DNA of 64,000 bases from Brugia malayi (taxonomy: Eukaryota; Nematoda; Chromadorea; Rhabditida; Onchocercidae), in the NCBI RefSeq assembly GCF_000002995.4, contig NW_025062476.1, positions 3,405,001-3,469,000 of the forward strand, given 5' to 3'. A program made the translations under genes and the position numbers. The notes under the pieces are model-generated. The model saw nothing but the letters and a program-made list of their open reading frames with translations, was not told where the DNA came from and ran no database searches. Below are positions 26,669 to 37,040 of this stretch, piece after piece; the stretch's first letter is position 1, and each line of letters opens with the position of its first letter.

Positions 26669-26739
26669 ATTTGATTTGTTTATTTTATATTTTCTGTTTT
26701 CATTACTTCTAGCAATTTTATTCTTCCTTTTGTGAAGAG

Positions 26740-29073
26740 ATTTAGGATATTTTTATTTTAATATTTCGTTTTTCTACTTCAATTGAATAAATTAATGACT
26801 GAATAAATAATTGTGATAAATAATTTTGAAAGTTTCAGAATTCATTACAATAAATTTATTATAAATTTTTAAATCAAAAAAAAAAAAAAAAAACTTGATA
26901 CAAACGAATTTGTTGCTGTCTTCCCGTGTTTTTAATTTATATATGATTTTTTTTTTCTCAAGACAAATAAATTTATGAATAATTCAAAAATTTACTGTAA
27001 ATTTAACAAACAGAAAGTTAACAGTAAAAGCCTAATTTCTTTTCATCCTTTTTTGATAAAAAAATTTCTATGCTTTGTTGTGGATACTATGGATTTTATA
27101 AGTTACCTATAACTTATTTGTTCCCAGTTTTATTGTTTTTTTTTTTTTGCTTTCTACCTCAAAAACTAATTATTTCGAAGTGTTACTTAAAGAAGACAAA
27201 TTTCAAATTTCAAAAGAAAAGTTTCGACTAGCTTTTTTCAACTAATAGCGATCTAAACGAAACCCATTTTTAATTATGCAATTTTTCCATCACCACTCAA
27301 GCATTTTCACTCTCATACATAAAAAAGTAAATAAAAGGAATTTTTTATTGTGTATACAACTTTTTAAGTTTTTACTTTGAGTTATTTTAATTTGAAATAA
27401 GTAGTAAAGTGAAATTATTTAAAAATAACACGTATAGTATAAGTGAAATTACTTAATTATTCAGAAATAATAGCTGAAATGACTGGGAAGTACTGAAAAA
27501 TTTTTACTTTTTTAAAATTTCTTTCACGTGGAAAAGAAATTAACGATATGAACTAGCACATATTAAAGTATGAAATATGGTTTTAATTCAGAAATAGATG
27601 TTTGCGCAAATAATTTAATTCGAATTTCATTTAAGTTGCAAACATTTTGCAGATTTAACACAATTAAAAAGGAATCTTTGAAAATGATAACGATAAGTCA
27701 TTAATTAACAAATATATTTAGGTTTTGCAAGACTTTTTTTTTTTAAATTTCAAAGTGGAGTTCAATTGAAATTAATTGGTTGAAATAATTTTTTAACTTC
27801 TTTACTAAAGTAAGTATATCCAGTTGAAATTATTGCTTTGTATATGTAATCGATTACAAAACTAGCAGAATGATTAAGAGAAAAGTTTGCTTTTGGATCA
27901 GATTTTATACTTTTTCGTTTTTCTATTATTTACATAAAAAAACAGAACATTAAAATAGACGCATTAAGATGATAATTTAATTAACATGATAATCCAGTTG
28001 TCATTTTCTCGAATTAAATGTTGGTTTGATTTTTCATAAAATTTTCTCGAGATTATTGGATTATTCAGTATTATCTCAATGAATGCTAAATAACTGATAT
28101 GTTTTTTTTTTTTACTTTAAAGCCCTCTTATCAACAATTCTTTTAAAGTAATTTATCATTGAATTATGATATAATAATAAAAACTCATTTTTGTTACATA
28201 AATGCTGTAATTTAATTCTCAATTATTTGCTTATTTGAACCATTTAACGAATAATAGTTTAACAAAAATTTCATAATCCAATCTTTATTATATTAATTTT
28301 ACAATTCAATTTTGTTTAGCACAAATATGTCGAAAATTTGATATCCACTTGTAATTAATTAATTAATTAATGAAAAAGGTAAAATTGTCATCTCTACTAT
28401 TCATCGCTACTGAGTGATAACTTCTTGAAATTATCATTGAATGAGATCAAAGGATAAAATGGATTCTGTCAAATTATTTTGCAACTATGCACAAAGATTT
28501 AATTTTCCTTCTTTTTTTTTTCTTCAATTATTTTATCAGATATCGTTTAATTATATTCTCTTAGCTAATTTCGTTTTAAATTTTAAAATATTTGAAGTTA
28601 ATGTTGCTACATCTCTTTTTTTTTTTTTTTTTTTTTTGAAACACAACTGATAGTATCACGGTTATTATTTTACTACACTACGATTATTGATTTTAAAAAA
28701 AGGATAGCAAATATTTAGTAATTTTTGTGAGTAAATTAAATATGAATGATTCTTGAATTTCAAACATTTTTGAATAGTATGCATGCACTTTCATATTTGA
28801 TCCACGAATAGAAATATGCAATCAATGTGTTGAAATTTTTCAAATTTTGTAGATAAGCAAAAAATTATTTTCTTATCATTTAAATAATTTCAAATTACAA
28901 CTTATTTATTAAAAAATTATTCCATAGAAAAAAATAAATAAAATAAAATTCATTAAAGTTATGCATAAAAGTTGTTTATTTTATGCAAATTAGTTTGTAA
29001 AAGAAAAAAAAAAAAACGCTCATAAATAAAAACACAATATAATATACAATGTTTTCATTCTAGAAATTAAATC
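26740..29073. other. AT-rich intergenic, no gene seen
   Basis: Homopolymer-rich sequence between the ALT-like gene and the Thr-rich gene. The open frame at 28441-28650 is AT-biased and ends in a poly-T run; it is not considered coding. Confidence 0.6.
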
Positions 29074-29085
29074 ATTTATAAAATA

Positions 29086-29610
29086 ATGCTTAACTGGTTT
29101 GGTCAGCTTACTACTTGTCTCTTCATATTTGACAATTTATTAAATATAGCACTCATTGTGGAATGTAATGACTCAATATGGGATAAAAGACTCCACGAAA
29201 CTACCATTGGTACTACTACTACTACTACTACTACTGCTACTGCTACTACTACTACTACTACTACTGATAGTACTATTATCACTACTACTAGTACCAATAT
29301 TATTACTAGTAGCAGTTTTACAAAATATATTTACGAAAGAATTGGAGAAATGGTATCCATTAATGAAAGAAGAAATGATAAGAATGGAGGTATAAAGAGT
29401 GATAAGGAGGATGTGATAAGGAATGAAACAAGAGAATATCTAATATCAACTCATCAATATTTTGTTACAACAGGTATAATTAATGAAGACAATGATATGT
29501 GGAATAAATTAAAGAAAATGAGCAAATCTGATACCATTATTGTTACAATGATTTTCATTTTATTCATATTTCTTTGTAGTGTATTTATTGCGTTAGTTAT
29601 GCAGAAATAA
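29086..29610 (+). CDS. Single-exon Thr-rich mucin-like membrane protein
   Basis: An uninterrupted 174-codon frame starts 29 nt after a possible trans-splice acceptor (CATTCTAG). Residues 1-27 are hydrophobic and could be a signal peptide or anchor. Residues about 42-76 are mostly Thr with Ala/Ser/Ile, encoded by ACT-type triplets (29212-29318), which would be a heavily O-glycosylated stalk. Residues about 80-148 are a polar, charged domain. Residues 150-174 form a C-terminal transmembrane segment (TIIVTMIFILFIFLCSVFIA) ending in a very short tail. AATAAA follows at 29668. I recognise no family. A Thr stalk plus C-terminal anchor suggests a surface or secretory protein. The ACT run is also a microsatellite, so repeat-driven extension of the frame is a real alternative, but the coherent sequence on both sides argues for a gene. 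Confidence 0.55.
   Translation: MLNWFGQLTTCLFIFDNLLNIALIVECNDSIWDKRLHETTIGTTTTTTTTATATTTTTTTDSTIITTTSTNIITSSSFTKYIYERIGEMVSINERRNDKNGGIKSDKEDVIRNETREYLISTHQYFVTTGIINEDNDMWNKLKKMSKSDTIIVTMIFILFIFLCSVFIALVMQK
29212..29290 (+). repeat. (ACT)n trinucleotide repeat within the Thr-rich frame
   Basis: Runs of ACT with occasional GCT encode poly-Thr/Ala. A length change of whole triplets would alter only the stalk length. Confidence 0.85.
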
Positions 29611-30320
29611 CTTTATGTTTAGTCAGTTTATTTTTATGTGTGTGAAATGTTTGAGTTTGAATCTCGAAATAAATCTGAACTTAGCTAATGATTATGTTAA
29701 TGCATATATTGGTTATTGATTATGTTAACGTGTATCTTAATTAATGATTATTTTAATGTTTATTTTGATAAGTGATTATGACAAAAAGTGTATCTTTGTC
29801 AATGTTTTTAAGCGTGTATTTTATTGATAAACGTTGTTACATAAATAGGCAAACATACAGATAAGCAAAAAAAAAATAGCATACATCAGTGTAAACTTAA
29901 ACTTTTTTAATATTTACACTGGTATTTTTGTTTATAGAGGGATTAATGTTTACTTAAAAATACATTATTTCATTCTATTCTCACTTTACTCAATGTGTCG
30001 TGAATTTTTTTTTGAGTGGTTTGTCGCTGGTCAGGAATAAATAGGAAATTGAAAGGCTTATATGAATGTTGAATAAGCATTTCAATAGATAGTAATAAAG
30101 ATGATATTTTGTAGGTGGTGGGACTCTTTGTTGTGATGAAATGACAGTAAGATTATAAAATCTTTATTAATACAATACGAATTTAAGATGACAAATACTA
30201 ATATATAGGGTGACAAAATAGAGAGTATAATGTCAAGTAGTTGTAGTTGAATTTTTGTTGAAGAAGAAGAGATTAACAATGGCACCTCTATTTGTCCCAG
30301 AAGTGAACAACCCTTCAAGA

Positions 30321-30394
30321 AGAAGAAGAAGATGAAAATGATCGTGATTCTTCTTTCAGAAGAAGAAGATAATCATGATAGAGATTCTTCTTTC
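30321..30394 (+). repeat. Tandem duplication of a 37-bp unit
   Basis: Copies 30321-30357 and 30358-30394 both run from AGAAGAAGAAGAT to GATTCTTCTTTC, with about six differences. Each copy has GAAGAA-rich and TTCTTC-rich ends, so each can also pair with itself. Confidence 0.8.
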
Positions 30395-30486
30395 CTTCCT
30401 TCAGAAGATGATGATTCTCATTTAGTATTAAGTTTATATATATCAAGATTGGGAGTGGTTTACAATGGATTGCAATAGACATTACA

Positions 30487-30673
30487 TCAGCTTGCAAGAG
30501 ACATTGCACCAGCTTGCAAGAGACATGCACCAGCTTGCAAGAGACATGCACCAGCTTGCAAGAGACATGCACCAGCTTGCAAGAGACATGCACCAGCTTG
30601 CAAGAGACATTGCACCAGCTTGCAAGAGACATTGCACCAGCTTGCAAGAGACATTGTACCAGCTTGCAGGAGC
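30487..30673 (+). repeat. 21/22-bp minisatellite, about 9 copies
   Basis: The unit is CAGCTTGCAAGAGACATGCAC or the same with one extra T (CATTGCAC). The 22-bp form sits at both ends and the 21-bp form in the middle, so the reading frame shifts between blocks. That argues against a protein repeat although both strands stay open for 60-120 codons. Confidence 0.9.
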
Positions 30674-31095
30674 TTACAATACACATTACATTAGACTACA
30701 CCAGATGTCCATTTGTATACATGACCGATACATACATAGGTTGTGCTATGATTAAGAAATGATTTTTTGTTAGATCAAGATAACAAAAGGAAGTGAAATA
30801 GCTGAGGAATCTAAAATTCCTTAGATGATTCATAGCATTGCTAACAATTATTTACAATTTGAATGATTAAATTTTATACAAATTTATTTTATTTCAAGTT
30901 TCGCAATGTTAAAAATTCGCTACACAATGCGTAAACAATAATATGAAATTATTTATAACTAACATATTTATTGATTGTGACAATGTCACATTGTATCATC
31001 CGAGCTAATGCTAATCTTTGAATAATTTAGGAGACAATATAATCTAAAATTAATGACTATTCATATAGTAATAGACAATTAGCACTATAAAGAAA

Positions 31096-31120
<25 letters not shown>
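31096..31120 (+). repeat. (AT)n microsatellite
   Basis: Twelve AT dinucleotides without interruption. Confidence 0.9.
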
Positions 31121-31126
<6 letters not shown>

Positions 31127-31894
31127 TTTCTAAATGAACTAATTGTTTCATGAATTAAAAAGTTTATAAATTCAGCTTAGGATTTCACTGATCACTACTT
31201 TACAGAGAACTGATAGCTTTTGATCAACATTTCGTCATCAGATCAAGTAGATTCAATTAAATTAAATTAGCAGAAATTTTGAACTTTTATTTTATTTTTT
31301 TTTTTGATGACTATCTCGAATTGACTACTTCATTTATCGTTTATTATATTTGAGAACAACAAAATGAATAAGTGGTAAGTGTTGCTACCCTTTGCTTATT
31401 TTTTCGTATTCAATTTGATTTTCTATTTCGTGTTTTTATTTATTTAATTGGATCATAGAACCAATTAGTCATAGTATATAGTTTTAAGGATTTCAGACTA
31501 GATCCATCAGTGTTGCTGATTGTTACATTTTGTTGACACAGAGACAATGTTTAATGATATTAATAACATTTAAGTTTCAGTATTTCAGACTACTCTCCCT
31601 ATCATACATCATTTACTAAATACAAAAAATTAATAGTGTAAGAGTAGGGTATAAATTCATTGGCACAACTTTAATGTGATATATTTCAATTTGAAAAAGA
31701 CGAATTTTTACCTTCAATTCCAATAAAAGACTTGTCATTGAAATTTACTTCAACACATGTTACTCTTCCTCGCAATGAAAAAAGAAAAAAAAAAAAAAAA
31801 ACGGAAAATAACCAGATGTAGCAGTGGTACCTGAAAAACCGGTTTCTCACTTAGCATACCAACTCATTTGAAGCCATGACAACGAGCAATTAAG

Positions 31895-32041
31895 ATGAGT
31901 GTACAAGACTATTGGAGTCGCATTAATGTGTCACTTCCGATTTCCTCAACCAATTTTAACCTTAGAAATATCAAATTTGAAAAACCGCTGCTGCCGTCTA
32001 TGCCACCGCAAGCCAATCTTAGTTGCATAATAATCATGTGA
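31895..32041 (+). CDS. Possible small frame or exon, unknown
   Basis: A 48-codon frame with a composition unlike its surroundings (MSVQDYWSRINVSLPISSTN at the start, EKPLLPSMPPQANLS near the end). Local GC is clearly higher than the flanks. No strong splice sites bracket it, although CTTAG at 31963-31967 is acceptor-like. It might be a conserved exon, a tiny gene, or part of a 3' UTR. I do not recognise it. Confidence 0.25.
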   Translation: MSVQDYWSRINVSLPISSTNFNLRNIKFEKPLLPSMPPQANLSCIIIM

Positions 32042-33676
32042 TTATCACTGCTATAACTATAACTATCTTTTATTCTTATAACCATCAATCTGCTTTATGA
32101 TATTCATAATTAATAACTTAAAACAGTATAGTTTGTTGCTGTCATAGTTTTGCTTTGCCTTTTTTAAAACAAATCATGTAAGTATAAGATTATATCTGAT
32201 TAATTTACAAAATTTTCTTCTAAATCAACTGACTGCATTCGTGAATATATAGCTACCAGTATACTTTAAGTTCACGAAACACAAAACATGCACAGCTTGC
32301 AATCAAATTTTTCATTAAATAATTAAATGCGACAATATAAGTATGACAGCCAAATGAAATAAGTAAGCTGCATGATAACTGTTGGGCAAAGCACACAAAC
32401 AGATTAAAACGTACTGAAAGCAATGAACACAACTTTAATTACAATGTAGAGAAATAAAACAAATCTTTAAGGAAGCTGCTATAATGGAGTATTCAGTAAT
32501 TAAGAAACGATGCGCTACTGCTCAATAAGCGACCATCTCAACAAGGAACACACTGACAGTACTTAAAGGACATATATGAGAGAAATTTATAAAAAAAAAA
32601 TTATAAATCTAAAAAACTATAAATCTCATTTAAAAACTATACAACTTAAGTTATAATAACTTCTTACATTCAAAAATCAGCATTCTGAATAAATTCAAGC
32701 AAGAAATTTAAAATTCAATCTGACTATGAAATGAAATTCAATACAGCATTCCTTTTAAAAAATGAATTTTAATTTTCCGGTTAACAAATAATATATTTCA
32801 ACTGGAGTAAAATAAAGAACTTAGTTCACCTGATATCAAGTAAAATGTAAAATAAAAACACTGAAAAAAAACGTAAAGACTCCCCACGTATAATTCATTC
32901 CATTCTCTTAAAAAAGGTACGGTACCTGACCTTAATCCGAGTCAAAAAGTGTTACAAGACTTACATTTCTATTCTGATACAATATAATAGTAAAGAACAG
33001 AAAATGTAAGAGTTTACTGGTCATATAAAAGCAGCTTTTCAACAAAACATCCAAAAGAAAATGCCAAAAAGAATTAGCTAGTACCCATCCGGTGATTATC
33101 CACTAAGACTATAAACATGCTGAGATTATTGATGCTTACCAGAGTTGCCAAATGCTTAATAAAATATGGGTGGAGTTTAACAAATCGTAAAGAATATACT
33201 GTTATTGTCAAATTAAGAGTAAAACTTACTGAATTACAACGAAGCAAGCAAAAAATACCTGCACTAATCAATAGAAATTATTCATTTCATTTGAAGTAAT
33301 GAGAAAAAAATAATTGGTCACTCAAATCCAAAATGAAAACGATCGTAAATATCAATTTTCAATCATGCAATATTTTCCAAATTTTCTTTGAATAATTTGT
33401 TTAAATAATATGAAGGGGTTGCAAATTTCTTGTCAAAAATTTTCTCTATATTTACTTCTCACAAAGAGTATAAATGCTTCAGAACAAATAAATGGAACAG
33501 AAAAAATCTCTCAATTTTATATTCATATAAACTAATCTTAAGCTATTACAATACCAAAACGATAAACGTATCTTACTGGGCAAATAAAAGTAGCTTATTA
33601 AATACAGCACCTTTACAGCACCATGTTGCAAATGTTCTTGTTGTATGCAATTTGCATAACATGGTAGAATACCATT

Positions 33677-34646
33677 TTATACAAGATTTGTACCCTGAGG
33701 ATAGACTCCCGGAGACATTGTGGTCGTTGTGGTACTAATTGTACTCGTCTTGTCACCCTCGATTATCACCGTTCTCAAATTTAAAAGCAATCCATTCGGA
33801 GTAGCACGATATAGGAGGATTGCCAAGTAACCACACACTGCTGCACAAAACAGACAAAATAACTGAAAACTTCGAAATTTATATTTTCGCAACGGAATAC
33901 AAATAAAAAAAAAAAGAAAGAAAAAAAGAAGAAAAACATACCGTGGCGAAAAAGTAGGACAAGAAAAGGCTGATAGGAAAACCAATCGAGGAAAACATGC
34001 TAATCAAGCAGATCAACGTTGATATACAGAAAAAGAAGAAAAAAAGCAAGGAATAGACGAAAAGCTGAAATAAATAAAACTTTTTTTCAAATAGTTACAT
34101 AAAGTGATAACGAAAAACAAAACAAGTGCAGAAACTCACACTCAATTCCTTAAAAAGTCAACTCCATCTGAAAACTCCATCTCTAGGAGTTCTATGACAG
34201 TGCATAATGTCTAGTTGCTGTAAAAGAAATAAACTTACCAGAAGTGCAAATGGTATAAATGCAGTCATCTGCCCGATATTCAACATTCGTCGTTGAAAAC
34301 CAAGCAGATGAACAATCCACGTGAGTAAACCGACAAGAAATATTGTCCAAGCACAAAAAAATACGAACGATATTCCATTGTAGTAATACGGCAAGCAATA
34401 TAAATTAATCAGCAATATTAAGCAACCTAACTGAAAGTATACAAAACTGGCAAAAGCTTCACGTAGAAAAATTAATTTAAAAATAATCTGTGAAAAAAAT
34501 TCTGATCTTTTTAGTCATAGAAATAATGCTAAATGCGATAGAAGTGGACAAAAATTATAAAAAGCTAGTGTGGAGCTTACCCACTGAGCGGTCATCACAA
34601 TACCAAACGGCCATTTGGTCACAAATTGTTTGTCGATATCAACCAT
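33677..34646 (-). CDS. Tetraspan MARVEL-like membrane protein, 4 exons
   Basis: On the minus strand the exons are 34646-34581, 34430-34239, 34064-33942 and 33862-33677. Each is a multiple of three with phase-0 junctions, giving 188 residues. Donors are GTAAGC, GTAAGT and GTATGT; acceptors end in TTTCAG. The short N-terminus (MVDIDKQFVTKWP) leads into four hydrophobic segments. TM1 ends LILLINLYCLPYY, TM2 is FVFFCAWTIFLVGLLTWIV, TM3 lies in the exon 2/3 junction (LFFFFFCISTLICLISMF), and TM4 ends CGYLAILLYRA. A polar Thr/Ser-rich cytoplasmic tail follows. Intracellular ends and four helices match MARVEL-domain proteins (CMTM, synaptophysin, MAL families), which work in vesicle trafficking and membrane apposition. 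The family call is from topology, not from a diagnostic motif, so another tetraspan family is possible. Confidence 0.75.
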
Positions 34647-34741
34647 TTCCAAAAAGTCCAAAATAAGCACTAATATTAATTAAAGTTCCAAAGCCGAGAA
34701 AAATTTCCAGCCTTAAAATATAAATACTACATTATTCTTCC

Positions 34742-35099
34742 GCACTGGTCGCGCTAATCTATCATTTAGCTGCAAGCCTATATATTTATAATTAATAAAA
34801 AACAATAAAAAATGACTGTATCTATAATGATTTTATATCGACTGCAGGAAAATTCTTTTTTCTTTATTTTAAGCAATGTTTTCATTTCGAAACCGAGTAA
34901 AGTAAAGACTTAACTCTTTTTTTTTTTTTTGACACCACAGAACTTAACGCTTTGCGCAAAACAAACTCCTCGATAACAAATTTACTGGAAGTTCAAAAAA
35001 TAAAATGCCGAGCGACCGCCCAAAATTATTTCTGTTTATTTTTCTATAAATATTATACTATCGCTTTCCCACTGATCGCTAATTCATCATTTAGCTACA
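34742..35099 (+). repeat. Pair of diverged direct repeats about 330 bp apart
   Basis: CACTGGTCGCGCTAATCTATCATTTAGCTGCA (34743-34774) is echoed by CACTGATCGCTAATTCATCATTTAGCTACA near 35070-35099. A shorter match (TTATCATTTAGCTACAA) occurs near 53786. This suggests a degraded dispersed element sharing an ATCATTTAGCT core. Confidence 0.5.
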
Positions 35100-36253
35100 T
35101 ATCTATTGGCATCTGTTTAGCAAATACTTATGTTGTAATAACAACGTCATCGCTCATTGCTATTTGTTGATAAGTAAAAAAATAGTCATCAATCAGTTTC
35201 AATCAGTACATACATACACGCGTTTACAGTACACTGACAAAAATACAAACAGTATACAGAAAAATGAACGATAAACTCAGTGTAAAAGAGAGAATAAAAA
35301 GTTCAAATAACTAAAAAATTGTACGATCCATTAAATGGCGTACAATATTTAATGATTAATTACAATATCATATAATACATAAAATGAAAATATTACACCT
35401 AAACATATGTATTAAACTTTAATGTTCATACATTAAACAACATGTAAATTTGTTAGAAAAGTAAAAGGTAAATATTTTAAGATGAATAAATTAAGATGAA
35501 TTTCGATCATAACACAGCTAATACTAATCTTTCAACCATTTCAGACCAACAAAATTTTCTACAATTTATCCAGCTTTTCTGATATATTCCAGAAAGAGTG
35601 AATAAATTTCCTGCCAGAAAACACTTTGACACATCCTACCAGTAGCAATCAAAAGAGCGGAAGATGAAATCAGTGAAGAGAGGAAGAGAAGTGAGACAAA
35701 TTTTCCCGCAACTCACTTCCTTCTCTCACGGGCGCGCTATGAAATTTATTGTGTTTCCTCTAATCTTCCATTACTTTTAATTATAGATAAGTTCACGAGG
35801 AAAGTGAAGAATGATTGGTTATTTTATAAAGATTTGTCATGCTTGTTACTTCATATTTCATCATAAGTAAAACTCTTATCCTATCTTTTTGCTTAAAATT
35901 TTAGCATTATTGTTATAGATATATACGAATATATTCTTTCCATATTCTATCTCTTTCTCGTATGTAAAATGTTTATGAAATAAAAGATTGAAGTAAACAT
36001 ACTTATGATTTGTCATTAAGCCTTTAATGCATCTGTTAGTATTTATTTATATTTGTTACTTAATACATGCTATAATATTAAAAATACTAAATGTACTAAT
36101 GCGTATGCATCATTCAGAAAGTTATTGTTTACTTGTTTCCTTCAACATTTTATATCTACAGGAAACTAATAGCAGTTTCCAAAGTTTCATAATTTATAAT
36201 GGATTGAATTTACAACTAACTTATGAGTATTAAATAAGCAAAGTTGCATCAGT

Positions 36254-36345
36254 GATGAGTTGATTATTATTAGACGGTTAAATCGATGATTTAATACCTT
36301 GTTTGCAGTTGATGAGTGGATTGTTATTAGATGACTAAATCGATG
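36254..36345 (+). repeat. 35-bp direct repeat, two copies 57 bp apart
   Basis: Copies 36254-36288 and 36311-36345 both run GATGAGT-GATT-TTATTAGA-TAAATCGATG with few changes. They lie about 700 bp upstream of the RRM/F-box/LRR start. Confidence 0.75.
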
Positions 36346-37040
36346 CTATTGAAGGTCCACTAACTCTTTGGTCTATAATTACAAATTCATGATGGATTTC
36401 CGAACTGAAGTTTGCACATTTGCAAGGCCGGCGGTTAGTTTTGAAATGTTATTACCGTGCATTTTTATTTCTGATCAAGAGAGTTTGAATATAATTTGAT
36501 GAATTTAATTACTATATGCAGTTTAATGCAGCAAATTTTATAGTAATTTTAGTTCTAATTTTTATTCATATTGTCTCGATATTTCTCTAGTTTAAGCATA
36601 CTTAGACAAATTTTTTGAATAAGTATAAATCATTGATTTATGGACTGAAGGACCATTAATTACTTCGAATTTTTATGTATTAATGAGATCTCCATAGTCC
36701 GTTTAATAAAGAATATTTCAGTTCATTATTTAACAAGATTTTTTTATATTATCACCTTAGTTAGTAACTTGTAACTTGGTTTTTGCATAATTTTAAAATT
36801 AAGTTAATTTCCTTTTTTTTTTTTTTTTCAAGATGCAAATAAAGTGGAAAAGGATCTATTTTGCTTAACAGAACCAGTGATAACACTGTATATGCTATTA
36901 GTGCCATCTTGTCAAATGATATTTCACTATCAGGCGATCACTGCTTTCGATTAACTTTATAATAGTGGTGATATGATTGTAATAATTTATGTGATGTTAA
37001 TTATAAATATTGCTAGTTTTCCAATTCACTGTTTCAGGCA

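Larger units (their letters stand above)
29680..33600. other. Intergenic region with tandem repeats
   Basis: Between the Thr-rich gene and the 3' end of the MARVEL-like gene. It holds a 37-bp duplication, a 21/22-bp minisatellite, an AT dinucleotide run and one short coding-like frame (listed separately). Overlapping frames in the minisatellite on both strands are products of the repeat. Confidence 0.55.
34647..37037. promoter_or_regulatory. Divergent intergenic region between the MARVEL-like and RRM/F-box/LRR genes
   Basis: The two flanking genes point away from each other, so this 2.4 kb must contain both 5' regions. A locally GC-rich patch (35700-35745, containing CTCACGGGCGCGC) stands out and could be a promoter-proximal element. 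Repeats at 34742/35070 and 36254/36311 are listed separately. No TATA-type promoter was assigned. Confidence 0.35.

Noticed and set aside
29103..29395. Poly-Val (minus) and poly-Leu (+) frames over the ACT repeat
   Set aside because: Shadows of the trinucleotide repeat in other frames.
30315..30762. Four overlapping repeat-protein frames on both strands
   Set aside because: Arise from the 21/22-bp minisatellite; unit length change breaks any single repeat protein.
33074..33299. Overlapping frames on both strands (33074-33271 minus, 33117-33299 plus)
   Set aside because: No splice context or recognisable family; both are ordinary chance frames downstream of the MARVEL-like gene.
33430..33738. 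102-codon + frame
   Set aside because: Antisense to the final exon of the MARVEL-like gene.
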